64,000 nucleotides of DNA from Arcuatula senhousia (GCA_963971305.1 OZ020307.1:49659702-49723701); one strand, 5' to 3'. Positions 47,650 to 58,744 are shown, counted from the first letter of the stretch. Numbers and translations: made by a program. Notes: generated by a model not told the origin, from the sequence alone.

Positions 47650-49480
47650 AAAGTCTAAGAAAAGGTAATAATAACTAGCTTAGGATCACCGAAAAGAACG
47701 GTCTCTTTTGTTTGATATTTATGAGGTGTCTATTAGACATGCTCAACTAATTTGAATTAATCCATTAAATTGATTACCTTCTAAGGATCTGTTAAGAGGC
47801 TTTCCATGTAGAAATCAGGCAAAAGCCTACAGAATCTGACACATGAAGAATTTTATCCCAGCAAATTTATTGTTTTTATGTATTGTTGGACTCATATATA
47901 AAACAAAAATCACCATGATTCGTTTAAAAGCAACCTGGATGACTTGTGATTCAGCCTTAAAGTTCATGAACAAAGCAACTAAATTTGACAAATATGCAAG
48001 AGTTATCTCTCTTTTTCTGCATATTTTTAATGCATTCTATATGAATTATATCTAAGTTATCACTTCAATAAACCCAAATTTGCATTTGTTTTGGGGAATG
48101 AATGTTAACCTGATGTGAAATAAATGAAAAAAAATTGAAAAACAAAATTTGTCATGTGCCAGCTTTTGCCTGGGTTTTGCTTGGACAGCCTCTCAATCAT
48201 TTTATTGCTGTCTAATGAGATTAAAAGGCCGGGGTAAATGTTCACGTTGAATATACAAAATGTTTACCTTGGGAAAATTACGTAATCGCCAATCTGCAAT
48301 TAACACCTAAGATGTCTGGCCAGGTGACATCTTGTTGTTTAAAATATCATGATTATCATATGAAGGGTAAATTTTCAAATTAATTTAACGATCGATGTAA
48401 ATTAAAATAGAGTAAGTTATGGATAAGATTAAAATTATATAGCAGTATTTCAATTATTATCATGATTTAATAATTTAATATTAATGTTAAAAAAATCGTT
48501 GATTAAAAATTTTGTTACATAAATAATGATAAAATTACTTTATGTTTGAAAGAAATCTTGATAATAATTATGTTGTTGCATATTGGTCTATCGTAATAAA
48601 ATTATTTCTTTTGTTTAATAATTAGACCACGCGTCACCACTGTGTTTTATTAGATATGATATCGATACCGATTATTTAGCGTTAAACGGATAAAGATGTA
48701 ATACACTGATATCCGGTCAAATCCCAGAATGCACTCGAGACCATCTCACTGACGTCACTGAGCTACTTTTGAAATCAGAAAATGCCAAATATCTCTGTTA
48801 TAAATGAGAATTTTTTGAAAAAAAAAATTGGATATATATATTTGATGACATATTCTATCATTTAAGACCATGAGTCAAATTTCGTGAATTTTCCGCTGAA
48901 TGGAGCTGGTTAAATCAAAACTTTAGTGTTTTTTTTGGCGATTTCAGTCCGACTGCTAAAATTTGCATCGGGCTAAAATAACCCGTTTCTAGAAAAAAAT
49001 CATTAAAAAAATATAAAAATATGAAAATACACATTTTTGGTGTACAATTAGAAATAGTAAATCAATAGAATTTTATTACAGAAAGCAATTGTACGATTAC
49101 ACGACATTCAGGTATTCTTTGAGTGATTAAATGGGCAAGTACAAAGTACCTGATCAAGATAACGTCGCGAGGTGTATAACTGTTTACATTTTATAAGTAG
49201 TTTGTGGCTGACTTTTGAAGACGCATGTTTTCTGTAATTTTCTCTTGAAAAATGTTTTTTTTTTAAATCTTAACAGTTTCGTAAGAAGTTTTACATTTTA
49301 CTCTCCATATAGTGTGAATTTATTATATTTCAAAAATTGCAAACTGATAGGTTCTATATCGTAAAACTGTCAATGTTAAACTTTTTTCTTTACATGTATG
49401 TGAAGAAATTTTTGGTCATTTTCAACTTTATTTATCGTAAAAATTACAACTACCAAAACGCGGATATAAACTGTTAATTT
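47650..49480. other. Gene-free stretch
   Basis: AT-rich, with no coding, RNA or repeat structure that I can support. Confidence 0.45.
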
Positions 49481-49489
49481 GGATATGCT

Positions 49490-49690
49490 TCATATCGATA
49501 ATTCAAGGAGTAACCTTTCATCAGTGGCATTAGAATGAAAACATTGGAAGGTCGAATTCCAAGATTGTTGAAAACGAAAGTCCTCAAAACCAAAATATTC
49601 GAACATGGAAGCCAAATCCAGCACCAAGGATATCGACCATGTGCATTACAAGAAAAGAAACCTGGTGTTTTAAACAATATTGTGACAATG
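49490..49690 (+). repeat. Second copy of the CATTGGAAGGTC repeat
   Basis: Contains GAGTAACCTTTCATCA, AACATTGGAAGGTCG and AAAGTCCTCAAAACC. The overlapping open frames on both strands come from this repeat. Confidence 0.4.
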
Positions 49691-50084
49691 GCAGTTTTCA
49701 TTTCCGCGACATTTTAAGTAATTTAAATGCTTCCTTAAATTGCAAAACTGTAACCGAAACTTTTTTTTACCAAAAATCAAACAGGTTCTATTATTAGAGT
49801 GTAAAAAGTTTGTTTCACTTTACATTACTATCTATACACTCCGCCATAATTAAGCATCACCCTATATATTTTTATAAGTACAATTTCAAAGTTAAAATGC
49901 AAACACCAGTTAATGATATGATATATTTTAAATGTGAATTCCTAAAACACACATTTCGAAGTTATGTTACACCGAGGGTATTTGCCAGTGATAGAATTTT
50001 TAAGTGAAAAGACACTTCAAACAGAACATGATTTAACATCTTAAATGTTTCTTAGAAAAAACTTTGACGAACAATTCAATTTGT

Positions 50085-50565
50085 GTCCAGTTTCACAGGT
50101 AGTAATGTGTCATATCGTTAAACGTTTGGTAAAGGGATTTTGTCATGGTTTAGTCAAGGGCGTCATGGTTTGTACAAGGGAAATTTGCATAATGTCGTCT
50201 GCAAAAATGAAATCATTATTTTTCCGGACACAAAAGGCGTTTTCGTGCATTTTTGAGGGTAAAATATATTCATACTGAAATATGACACATGTAAATGATG
50301 GAATATATTCGCTATATCAATCAGGAAAAATAGCTTTGTTCAATTGATGAAATAACATCATTTTATGTTTCAAGCATAAGTAAAGGCCAGATGTTGCCCC
50401 AAAACAATCATTCACTGTGCATACAACCTTTTGACACATTTTTCAGCGTAATAAATCGCTTACAAAGCATACATCGCAAAAATACAAATTTTTGCTTGTC
50501 ATGGTTTGTACAAGGGACGTCATGGTTAAGTCAAGGGTGGTCATGGTTTGGTCAAGGGATATTTA
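50085..50565 (+). repeat. Left arm of a foldback built from CAAGGG-GTCATGGTTT words
   Basis: ACAGGTAGTAATGTGTCATATCG and GGTAAAGGGATTTTGTCATGG, then several GTCATGGTTTGTACAAGGG repeats (50145-50190, 50495-50560). Its reverse complement is at 57600-57900. Confidence 0.6.
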
Positions 50566-50917
50566 AAAATGATATTTTAAATTTCATTCAATCATATGAG
50601 CGAACAGTAATGTTTTATACTTTTAACCAGTCATATATATATATACATGTATTACCAAAATAATGTATACTACAAATAAACATATCTACTGCTCCTGGGG
50701 AAATTAATTACATTATAATTTCAATATTTGTATGCCATTCATAAGACATGTTAGAGTAAGATTATGAACAGATGAAGATTATTATACAGAAATTTCCATA
50801 TCAGGTTCCATATAATTTCGAAACTCCCATAGTAGGTGGAGGCATAAGCTGAGACAATAACATCGCTCGAAAAATGATATGGGATATGGAAACTCATAGT
50901 CAAAATTGATACAAAGG

Positions 50918-50929
50918 TATACAGGAAAA
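50918..50929 (+). repeat. Left target-site duplication of the Penelope composite
   Basis: TATACAGGAAAA directly precedes the element. The last AAA could also belong to the element because its sequence there reads AAATAG, so the exact boundary is ambiguous by about three bases. Confidence 0.75.
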
Positions 50930-51075
50930 TAGATTAATAAATGTTGTGATGTGGCAAGTTAAAATGGAGACAATAAAATAAGTAGGTTGGTTAAACTACA
51001 CAAAAGGTAAAAAGGTAAAAATATCAAATATAAAACTAATATAAATTAATAAAGAATACATCTAAAATCTAAAAA

Positions 51076-51110
51076 GCCCAAATTTTCGGCTTTCAGCCTT
51101 CGTCGGGGGC
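51076..51110 (-). ncRNA. Hammerhead-like motif in the inverted copy's pseudo-LTR
   Basis: The same 35-base motif in the inverted truncated copy, unchanged, so the fold is conserved in all three units. Confidence 0.4.
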
Positions 51111-51279
51111 AGAGCAAAGAAAAAAATCACGACCGCCACGGTCTGAGGACAACCAACAAGTGAATATAGTAAAAAGTGTTCACTCGATAAAAACAACCAC
51201 GTAATCATCACCCAAATCCTGAACTGAGCAATATAACAATAGGCCAAATCATACCCAAAGAATCAAATTAAGTAAATTA

Positions 51280-52509
51280 CTAAGAAATGATTTGATTTTT
51301 GACATTGATGCCGAAAGGACGTGCTGTTCCCAGGAATTTTATTATTCTCTGCTCAAGGAACTGTCTTTGTTTCTCGCCGTGATGGGTTTGAAGCAGAACC
51401 GTGACTTGCATATCTTTTATACTGTGGCCGGACCCTCGAAAATGCTCCCCAACTGGACATTCAGTATCTCTGGTGACACTGTTTTTGTGTTCCACAAAAC
51501 GGTCCCCGAGTCTCCGACAAGTTTCACCAACATAAATCATGGAACATCGCTTACATCTTATAGCGTATACGACGTTTTCGGTAATGCAGGTGAACCCATC
51601 CTTCAGTTGGAAAGTTTTCGAGGGACCAACCACAGCATCGGTCTCCCATGTGAACGGACAAGTAGAGCAGCGAGTTCTTTTACAAGGACGTGTACCTTTG
51701 TAGCTGGCGGGTTGACGTGACGACCTATACGAACTGCTGACCAGGTGCTGTTTAAGACTCTTGCCCTTTCTAAAAGCCGTAATAGGGGTGGAGTCAGCAA
51801 AAACAGTGGACATATACTCATCTTTGAGGACAATGGATTTAAAGTTGCGAATAAGGATGTTCTGGATGGCAACATTGTGAGGGTGATAAGTAAGGACTAA
51901 CGGAACACGATCATTGGTGCTCTTCACCCGGGGCTCCATTGCCTCGCGTCTGTTCACACGGGAAACCGAGGACACGGCCCTGTCCAAGACTTTGTCAGGA
52001 TAACCTCTCTTCGTGAAGAAAGATCTCATCTTGTTACACTGGATCCCAAAATCCTTATCGTCATTGCAGATACGACGAAGCCTCAGAAACTGCGACTTCG
52101 GGATGGCGTCTTTGCAGGAGGAAGGATGACAGGATTCGTAATTCAGATAACAATGAGCATCGGTAGGTTTAAAGAACACCGATGTAGAGATCTTACCGTC
52201 TGTGATAGTACAGTTAATGTCAAGGAATGAGAGGCTATCCTGAGTGATGTTGAAAGTGTATTTGATTGCAGGGTGGTAGGAAGAGACAAAGTTGATAAAA
52301 GATTTCAACTCCTCTTCACTGTCGGATGAGACTCCAAATACATCATCGATGAACCGTTTGTAAAGTTCCGGGACTGGACCGATGTATTCGGAGAACATTT
52401 TTTCCTCTAAATACCCTACAAACAAACACGCAAAACTTGGACCCATTTTGGTGCCCATGGCTACGCCTCCCAATTGGTTGTAAAACTTCCCATCGAACTG
52501 AAAAGTATT
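51280..52509 (-). pseudogene. Inverted, 5'-truncated Penelope copy (RT motif B to GIY-YIG)
   Basis: The minus-strand frame from about 52506 to 51280 matches residues about 566-968 of the full element with only a handful of differences (for example YIGPVP for YIVPVP, LRLRRIC for LKLRRIC). It lacks the N-terminal region, RT motif A and everything upstream, so it cannot code for an active enzyme alone. It meets the direct truncated copy head to head at 52509/52512. Confidence 0.9.
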
Positions 52510-52511
52510 TG

Positions 52512-53102
52512 TCTACTTGTCCGTTCACATGGGAGACCGATGCTCTGGTTGGTCCCTCGAAAACTTTCCAACTGAAGGATGGGTTCACCTGCATTACCGA
52601 AAACGTCGTATACGCTATAAGATGTAAGCGATGTTCCATGATTTATGTTGGTGAAACTTGTCGGAGACTCGGGGACCGTTTTGTGGAACACAACAACAGT
52701 GTCACCAGAGATACTGAATGTCCAGTTGGGGAGCATTTTCGAGGGTCTGGCCACAGTATAAAATATATTGCTTCAAACCCATCACGGCGAGAAACAAAGA
52801 CAGTTCCTTGAGCAGAGAATAATAAAATTCCTGGGAACAGCACGTCCTTTCGGCATCAATGTCAAAAATCAAATCATTTCTTAGTAATTTACTTAATTTG
52901 ATTCTTTGGGTATGATTTGGCCTATTGTTATATTGCTCAGTTCAGGATTTGGGTGATGATGACGTGGTTGTTTTTATCGAGTGAACACTTTTTACTATAT
53001 TCACTTGTTGGTTGTCCTCAGACCGTGGCGGTCGTGATTTTTTTCTTTGCCCTGCCCCCGACGAAGGCTGAAAGCCGAAAATTTGGGCTTTTTAGATTTT
53101 AG
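52512..53102 (+). pseudogene. Direct 5'-truncated Penelope copy (GIY-YIG end and 3' UTR)
   Basis: It starts at the CSTCPF region of the endonuclease linker and runs through the GIY-YIG domain into the 3' UTR, directly abutting the full unit. A 14-base deletion near 52760 (after the GHSIK codons) breaks the frame. It serves as the upstream pseudo-LTR. Confidence 0.85.
53054..53088 (+). ncRNA. Hammerhead-like motif in the pseudo-LTR (upstream)
   Basis: GCCC (53054-53057) pairs with GGGC (53085-53088). Between them lie CCGACGA (one change from the CUGANGA core), a GGC/GCC hairpin and GAAA (53077-53080), followed by AUUU. Penelope pLTRs are known to carry type I hammerheads with minimal stem III. 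The U4-to-C change and the unpaired A before stem II make self-cleavage uncertain. Confidence 0.42.
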
Positions 53103-56009
53103 ATGTATTCTTTATTAATTTATATTAGTTTTATATTTGATATTTTTACCTTTTATGTGTGGTTTAACCAACCTACTTATTTTATTGTCTCCATTTTAAC
53201 TTGCCACATCACAACATTTATTAATCTATTTACATTTACTACTGTTGTGACCATGCCCTGCCTAAAAAGCTTTTTATCAAATTTATTTTCGAAATTCAAA
53301 ATTACTCTTTCTTCACACCCACCACATGTCCAGAAAATTGCTGTCGACCTTTATAACACCACCGTCCATCTCACCAAATGTAACAGCCACCTTACATTCC
53401 TTCGTCGTTGTATCATATCTCGTACTGTTCCATCTGGTTTCAAATCATCGTTTCATCCTATTCATGCCATTCTTCAAAATCCGCACCTGAATGCTGAGTT
53501 CTCTCGCATATCCACACATTACTCCTTAAACCTGATGAAATTAGCTCTTAAATCTTTCTCTGAACAACTAGAGCGTTTCCGCCTCAGGAAAATGATCATT
53601 AAAAATTACCTATTTTCCTCTTGTCACAAGCTACTCGCTAACTCTATAATCTCCCATATTCGGGTTTTAAACACTGAACTTTTCCAGTATTTATCCGTCT
53701 CTAAGCAGGAGAAGGTACAGCGAGACAATGCTGGTCGTCCTGTCAACGTGGCCGAGGTGGTAAGTGACCCGCCACCTACAGAGGTGAATCTGGACGAGGT
53801 TGTCCGCTGTATTCCAGAGTCATTGGTGTTAAGTTCTTCCGAGAAAAGTCTCCTGTCAAAAGGTCACAATTTTGTACCTACTACATCCGTAGCAGATCAG
53901 TTTCAAAATGAGACTGATATACAACATTTTTTCCGCCGCCTCTTACTCAAAGCTTTTTTTCATGATAAAGAAACAGAGAGTTCTGATTCTTCTAATCAAG
54001 CTCCTTCTCTATTTAGTAAATTCATTAAGAAAAAATCAAATTTTACCCCCAATGCGTCTTTATTTCCGATCCTTCAAGATTACTTCCGAACCTGCCAAAG
54101 TCAGATCGACAGCCTAGATACGAAACCGCTCAAGAGACATAACCTTACATCTGATGAACGTGCCGCGCTTCACCAACTCAGAACACGCAGCAATATTGTC
54201 ATCAAACCTGCTGATAAAGGTGGTGCAGTTGTAGCGTGGGACGCTCGTTGTTATGTCTCTGAGGGCGAGTTTCAACTGTCTGACTCTCAATTTTACACAG
54301 AACTTCGCTCTAACCACACCAAAATCAACCAAAAACCTGTCAAAGTCTTCATCAAGACATCCATAGAAAACGACGATCTGCCCGAGGAAGCATTGCGTCT
54401 TGTAGTATCGCAACCGAGAACGTCTCGTTTCTATATGCTTCCCAAGATACACAAACTTGGTAACCCAGGTAGGCCGATCGTTTCAGCGTGTAGTTGTCCC
54501 ACAGAACACATTTCCAGTTTCCTCCACGATATTTTCATTCCTATTGTGGAGAACCTACCTACATACATTAAGGACACTACCCACGCTCTGAATATCCTTG
54601 AGTTCTTTGAGCCAGAAAACTCCGATTTCAGACTGTTTACTATGGATGTCACTGCTTTATATACCAGCATACCCAACAATGACGCCTTGGTAGCTTTAAA
54701 ACACTTTTTGGACAGGAGACCCAATCCTCACATCAGTACTGATATAGTGTTGAGAATGGCGGAACTTGTCCTCAACCTGAATACTTTTCAGTTCGATGGG
54801 AAGTTCTACAACCAATCGGGTGGCGTAGCCATGGGCACCAAAATGGGTCCAAGTTTTGCGTGTTTGTTTGTAGGGTATCTAGAGGAAAAAATGTTCTCCG
54901 AATACATCGTTCCAGTCCCGGAACTTTACAAACGGTTCATCGATGATGTATTTGGAGTCTCATCCGACAGTGAAGAGGAGTTGAAATCTTTTATCAACTT
55001 TGTCTCTTCCTACCACCCTGCAATCAAATACACTTTCAACATCACTCAGGATAGCCTCTCATTCCTTGACATTAACTGTACTATCACAGACGGTAAGATC
55101 TCTACATCGGTGTTCTTCAAACCTACCGATGCTCATTGTTATCTGAATAACGAATCCTGTCATCCTTCCTCCTGCAAAGACGCCATCCCGAAGTCGCAGT
55201 TTCTGAAGCTTCGTCGTATCTGCAATGACGATAAGGATTTTGGGATCCAGTGTAACAAGATGAGATCTTTCTTCACGAAGAGAGGTTATCCTGACAAAGT
55301 CTTGGACAGGGCCGTGTCCTCGGTTTCCCGTGTGAACAGACGCGAGGCAATGGAGCCCCGGGTGAAGAGCACCAATGATCGTGTTCCGTTAGTCCTTACT
55401 TATCACCCTCACAATGTTGCCATCCAGAACATCCTTATTCGCAACTTTAAATCCATTGTCCTCAAAGATGAGTATATGTCCACTGTTTTTGCTGACTCCA
55501 CCCCTATTACGGCTTTTAGAAAGGGCAAGAGTCTTAAACAGCACCTGGTCAGCAGTTCGTATAGGTCGTCACGTCAACCCGCCAGCTACAAAGGTACACG
55601 TCCTTGTAAAAGAACTCGCTGCTCTACTTGTCCGTTCACATGGGAGACCGATGCTGTGGTTGGTCCCTCGAAAACTTTCCAACTGAAGGATGAGTTCACC
55701 TGCATTACCGAAAACGTCGTATACGCTATAAGATGTAAGCGGTGTTCCATGATTTATGTTGGTGAACCTTGTCGGAGACTCGGGGACCGTTTTGTGGAAC
55801 ACAAAAACAGTGTCACCAGAGATACTGAATGTCCAGTTGGGGAGCATTTTCGAGGGTCCGGCCACAGTATAAATGATATGCAAGTCACGGTTCTGCTTCA
55901 AACCCATCACGGCGAGAAACAAAGACAGTTCCTTGAGCAGAGAATAATAAAATTCCTGGGAACAGCACGTCCTTTCGGCATCAATGTCAAAAATCAAATC
56001 ATTTCTTAG
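53103..56009 (+). CDS. Penelope-like reverse transcriptase with C-terminal GIY-YIG endonuclease
   Basis: One uninterrupted frame of 968 codons. The first 28 codons lie inside the pseudo-LTR and the protein more likely starts at Met51 (ATG at 53253, context GACC-ATG), giving about 918 residues. Reverse-transcriptase blocks: NIVIKPADKGGAV, MLPKIHKLGNPGRPIVS, motif A FTMDVTALYTSIP (Asp515), motif B GGVAMGTKMGPSF (about 573-585), motif C RFIDDVFG (Asp614/Asp615), then FLDINCTI and FFKPTDAHC. A Cys cluster (PCKRTRCSTCPF) precedes the endonuclease, which begins VVYAIRCKRC near 872 and continues IYVGEP...RFVEH. This RT plus GIY-YIG order defines the Penelope class. The truncated copies read GET where this copy reads GEP. 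All catalytic residues I can place are present, so it may be active. Confidence 0.93.
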   Translation: MYSLLIYISFIFDIFTFYVWFNQPTYFIVSILTCHITTFINLFTFTTVVTMPCLKSFLSNLFSKFKITLSSHPPHVQKIAVDLYNTTVHLTKCNSHLTFLRRCIISRTVPSGFKSSFHPIHAILQNPHLNAEFSRISTHYSLNLMKLALKSFSEQLERFRLRKMIIKNYLFSSCHKLLANSIISHIRVLNTELFQYLSVSKQEKVQRDNAGRPVNVAEVVSDPPPTEVNLDEVVRCIPESLVLSSSEKSLLSKGHNFVPTTSVADQFQNETDIQHFFRRLLLKAFFHDKETESSDSSNQAPSLFSKFIKKKSNFTPNASLFPILQDYFRTCQSQIDSLDTKPLKRHNLTSDERAALHQLRTRSNIVIKPADKGGAVVAWDARCYVSEGEFQLSDSQFYTELRSNHTKINQKPVKVFIKTSIENDDLPEEALRLVVSQPRTSRFYMLPKIHKLGNPGRPIVSACSCPTEHISSFLHDIFIPIVENLPTYIKDTTHALNILEFFEPENSDFRLFTMDVTALYTSIPNNDALVALKHFLDRRPNPHISTDIVLRMAELVLNLNTFQFDGKFYNQSGGVAMGTKMGPSFACLFVGYLEEKMFSEYIVPVPELYKRFIDDVFGVSSDSEEELKSFINFVSSYHPAIKYTFNITQDSLSFLDINCTITDGKISTSVFFKPTDAHCYLNNESCHPSSCKDAIPKSQFLKLRRICNDDKDFGIQCNKMRSFFTKRGYPDKVLDRAVSSVSRVNRREAMEPRVKSTNDRVPLVLTYHPHNVAIQNILIRNFKSIVLKDEYMSTVFADSTPITAFRKGKSLKQHLVSSSYRSSRQPASYKGTRPCKRTRCSTCPFTWETDAVVGPSKTFQLKDEFTCITENVVYAIRCKRCSMIYVGEPCRRLGDRFVEHKNSVTRDTECPVGEHFRGSGHSINDMQVTVLLQTHHGEKQRQFLEQRIIKFLGTARPFGINVKNQIIS

Positions 56010-56178
56010 TAATTTACTTAATTTGATTCTTTGGGTATGATTTGGCCTATTGTTATATTGCTCAGTTCAGGATTTGGGTGATGATGACGTGGTTGTTTTT
56101 ATCGAGTGAACACTTTTTACTATATTCACTTGTTGGTTGTCCTCAGACCGTGGCGGTCGTGATTTTTTTCTTTGCTCT

Positions 56179-56213
56179 GCCCCCGACGAAGGCTGAAAGC
56201 CGAAAATTTGGGC
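56179..56213 (+). ncRNA. Hammerhead-like motif in the pseudo-LTR (downstream)
   Basis: Identical in sequence to the motif at 53054-53088, in the 3' UTR of the full unit. Confidence 0.42.
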
Positions 56214-56312
56214 TTTTTAGATTTTAGATGTATTCTTTATTAATTTATATTAGTTTTATATTTGATATTTTTACCTTTTATGTGTGGCTTAACCAACCTA
56301 CTTATTTTATTA

Positions 56313-56324
56313 TATACAGGAAAA
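56313..56324 (+). repeat. Right target-site duplication of the Penelope composite
   Basis: TATACAGGAAAA follows the end of the pLTR homology. It is identical to the left copy, which shows that the inverted and direct parts entered as one unit. Confidence 0.75.
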
Positions 56325-56559
56325 CACCGACTAGACGTTAGGTTTAATGCATGATTTTGCTTATTGCCGCTAATATATATACTAAAAACTCCCTATCAAT
56401 GAAGCTTTTCCTTTCAGTATTCAAAAGAGGACATTCCATAATTTAAATGATAGTCACTACCAACTGAACTATTGCAAAGGACATATCTCAGGGAATATGT
56501 TGGTTCATCAATGATATTTTTTTATATTACATGTATCATACAGGAGTAGCCTGTATTGT

Positions 56560-57300
56560 CTTTTGTCCCATGCGGAGCCCGGGTGTCGAAAAGGCCCGCA
56601 GCAGAGCCTAGCTTGTCGTAAGAGGCAACTAAAGGTCTTGGGATTCTGACGTCAGGTCAGTGCTCAGCCCACAAAGCGACCAAGTGTGTACCCTATAGGC
56701 AGTGGCGGATCCAGGGGGGGGGGGGTTTCTCCGAATTTTTTTAATTATTGTGTAGATTTTCAGCTAAATTGGTCTGGAACCCCCCTTTGGCCCACACAAC
56801 CCAGTATGGAGAACCCCCCTTTCGAAAATTTCTGGATCCGCCCCTGCTAGGTGGATGAATAGGGTGGCCCTCGTCCTCCGAAATTTTAAAATTTTTGTGT
56901 AGATTTTCAGCTTAATTGGTCTGGAACCCCTCTTTGGCCCACACAACTCAGTATGGGGAACCCCCCTTTTGAAAATTTCTGGATCCGCCCCTGCTAGGTG
57001 GCTTAATAGGGTGGCCCTCGTCCGCGGGGGTTGTCTGGTCTATAATACAGAAACCCTGACTGCTTACCATAGTGGACCAACGTGTGTGGAGAGTGCCACG
57101 CTTCATGCAGGTAAAAGACCTCTTTATGGACCGCTAAGTAGTGCACACAAATTTTCCGCCTCTACCTACCTCTCCCCTTTTCCTGTGGTTCTTCCTTTCC
57201 ATCATCATTATATGTTCATTTTATCATCCTTTTCATGCTCATCACCTGTAAATAACCTATTAAGCGTTGCACGGGCGTAAAACACCAACTCACTCACACA
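56560..57300 (+). repeat. Molluscan interspersed repeat, copy 2, interrupted by a MITE
   Basis: Begins CGGAGCCCGGGTGTCG and GTCGTAAGAGGCAACTAAAGG and ends CGTAAAACACCAACTCACTC, the reverse complement of copy 1. A MITE block occupies 56700-57003. Confidence 0.7.
56700..57003. mobile_element. hAT-like MITE with a partial tandem duplication
   Basis: TIRs CAGTGGCGGATCCAG (56700-56714) and CTGGATCCGCCCCTG (56832-56846) bound a 147-base unit. It is followed by a second unit with the same 147-base period whose left end is replaced by flanking sequence. A 12-G run lies at 56714-56725. I see no clean 8-bp target duplication. Confidence 0.58.
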
Positions 57301-57599
57301 CTCATCTTAAAAGCTAATACATTAACCATGTTCACTGGTAATCACTGGTAATCAATATATGTTGTTGGCTTAGTGACGGTCTAGAGCAGAACTTAAATTG
57401 ATATATATATAAAATTAAAAATATATTATCTTTCATATGCTATTACTGAAGGTGACGATTTATAAATTCCAAGAAACGAGCCAATGATTTTTTCGGGGGT
57501 TAAATATGTGTATTAAGAAACACGGAAACAGAGTATGTCGTCAAAAACAATAAAACAGCAGAAAAAAACTAATATTTTGCCCGATCTCCTAATTTAAGA

Positions 57600-57900
57600 A
57601 AATGTGATAAACCATGACATAATGGTATAAACCATTACAATTTTCTGTTCCCTTTACCAAACCATAACAAAATTTAAATTTGGTTAATAAGCACAACTAA
57701 GCAGATTTAAAGTTAACACAGTAAACCTTTATCGTCATGTTAAATTCCTTTCAGCTCTTCACACGATTTGATACTAAGATAAAGGCATTTTTACATATTC
57801 TAGAAAAAATCCCTTGTACAAACCATGACCTCCCTTTACCATACCATGACAAAATCCCTTTACCAAACATTATACGATATGACACATTACTACCTGTGAG
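57600..57900 (-). repeat. Right arm of the CAAGGG-GTCATGGTTT foldback
   Basis: CCCTTGTACAAACCATGACC, CATGACAAAATCCCTTTACC and CGATATGACACATTACTACCTGT mirror the left arm at 50085-50190. The Penelope composite lies between the arms. Confidence 0.6.
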
Positions 57901-58537
57901 TTTAAGTTGTGTGTTCTTTACGTTGGCTTGATGTCTTACAGTAAAACATATTGTTAAAATATATTCATTAAAATGATAAAACAAAATGATAAAACAAAAC
58001 CAGCACAAATTGTTGAAAAGGGTGATAAACCTTTTCTGGTTAAATTTGAGGCCACAAACTGAAAAAAAAGGATGCCGCCCTTCGAAAATGGAATTGGCAT
58101 GGACACTTTTTGCGTCAGAAACGTCAAAATTTAATGTCGTATAAATTTGTGCGAGCAATGGTGTTGGTTCACTGTCCAAAACATCACTTTTCTAAATTCT
58201 CATTTTCTGTAAAATCCATTTTTGAAAGAAAATGTCCTTTCATCACTATAAAAGTTCACCGACATGTTTATCCTTCCCCACACAAAACTGTTACTTAATA
58301 AGTGTTATGATCACACAGTTTTTATGACAGAAATGTCTTTCTGGAAACAGTTTTAGCTCATTTTTTTAGTTTTACGAAAAAAAAGACATTTTCTGAAAAA
58401 AAAACATGAAAAAAAGATGTTTTCCTTAAATCTTTGATAGACCTTTTTAAACAACCTAATTTAATAATCATCGAAAAGTAAAAAATTTATTTTCATGTGG
58501 TTTAAAAAGCAAAATTAGCATTTGGAAATAAACATGG

Positions 58538-58744
58538 TCAGAAAGTCGGCAAAAAGCAGACATTTTTAAGCAGGCCCCAAAAACCTGCAAAACCCATTAA
58601 AAACTCATATTTGTCGTTTGATGTGATTGACAACGCGACAAATTCAGGAAGGGTCAAGTGAAAGGTTCCTTGAAAAAAGTTTGTTTCATTCTCTGCTTCT
58701 TCTATTGATCTCCAAAACTTGAATTCAGGATCGGGTAAATTCAA
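58538..58744 (-). other. Unidentified open frame, possibly part of a repeat or exon
   Basis: 68 codons with a non-random look (PDPEFKFWRSIEEAENETNF, LPEFVALS, EFLMGFAGFWGLL). No splice sites or family match that I can defend. A second minus frame at 58179-57751 could be related. Confidence 0.25.

Larger units (their letters stand above)
50930..56312 (+). mobile_element. Composite Penelope-like element insertion with inverted truncated copy
   Basis: Layout on the plus strand: an inverted 5'-truncated copy (about 52509 back to 50930), a direct 5'-truncated copy (52512-53102) and a full unit (53103-56312). The last two form the pseudo-LTR arrangement known for Penelope-like elements: the 3' region of one unit (about 52880-53188) is repeated at the end of the next (about 56000-56312). 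The inverted copy continues past the pLTR into about 45 bases of the next unit's 5' region. The whole block is bounded by a 12-base direct repeat, TATACAGGAAAA, at 50918-50929 and 56313-56324. Copies differ at only a few residues, so the insertion is recent. Confidence 0.88.

Noticed and set aside
51292..51720. Antisense frames across the Penelope copies (142, 98, 97, 112 and 90 codons)
   Set aside because: They are shadows on the opposite strand or in other frames of a clearly coding RT/GIY-YIG sequence.
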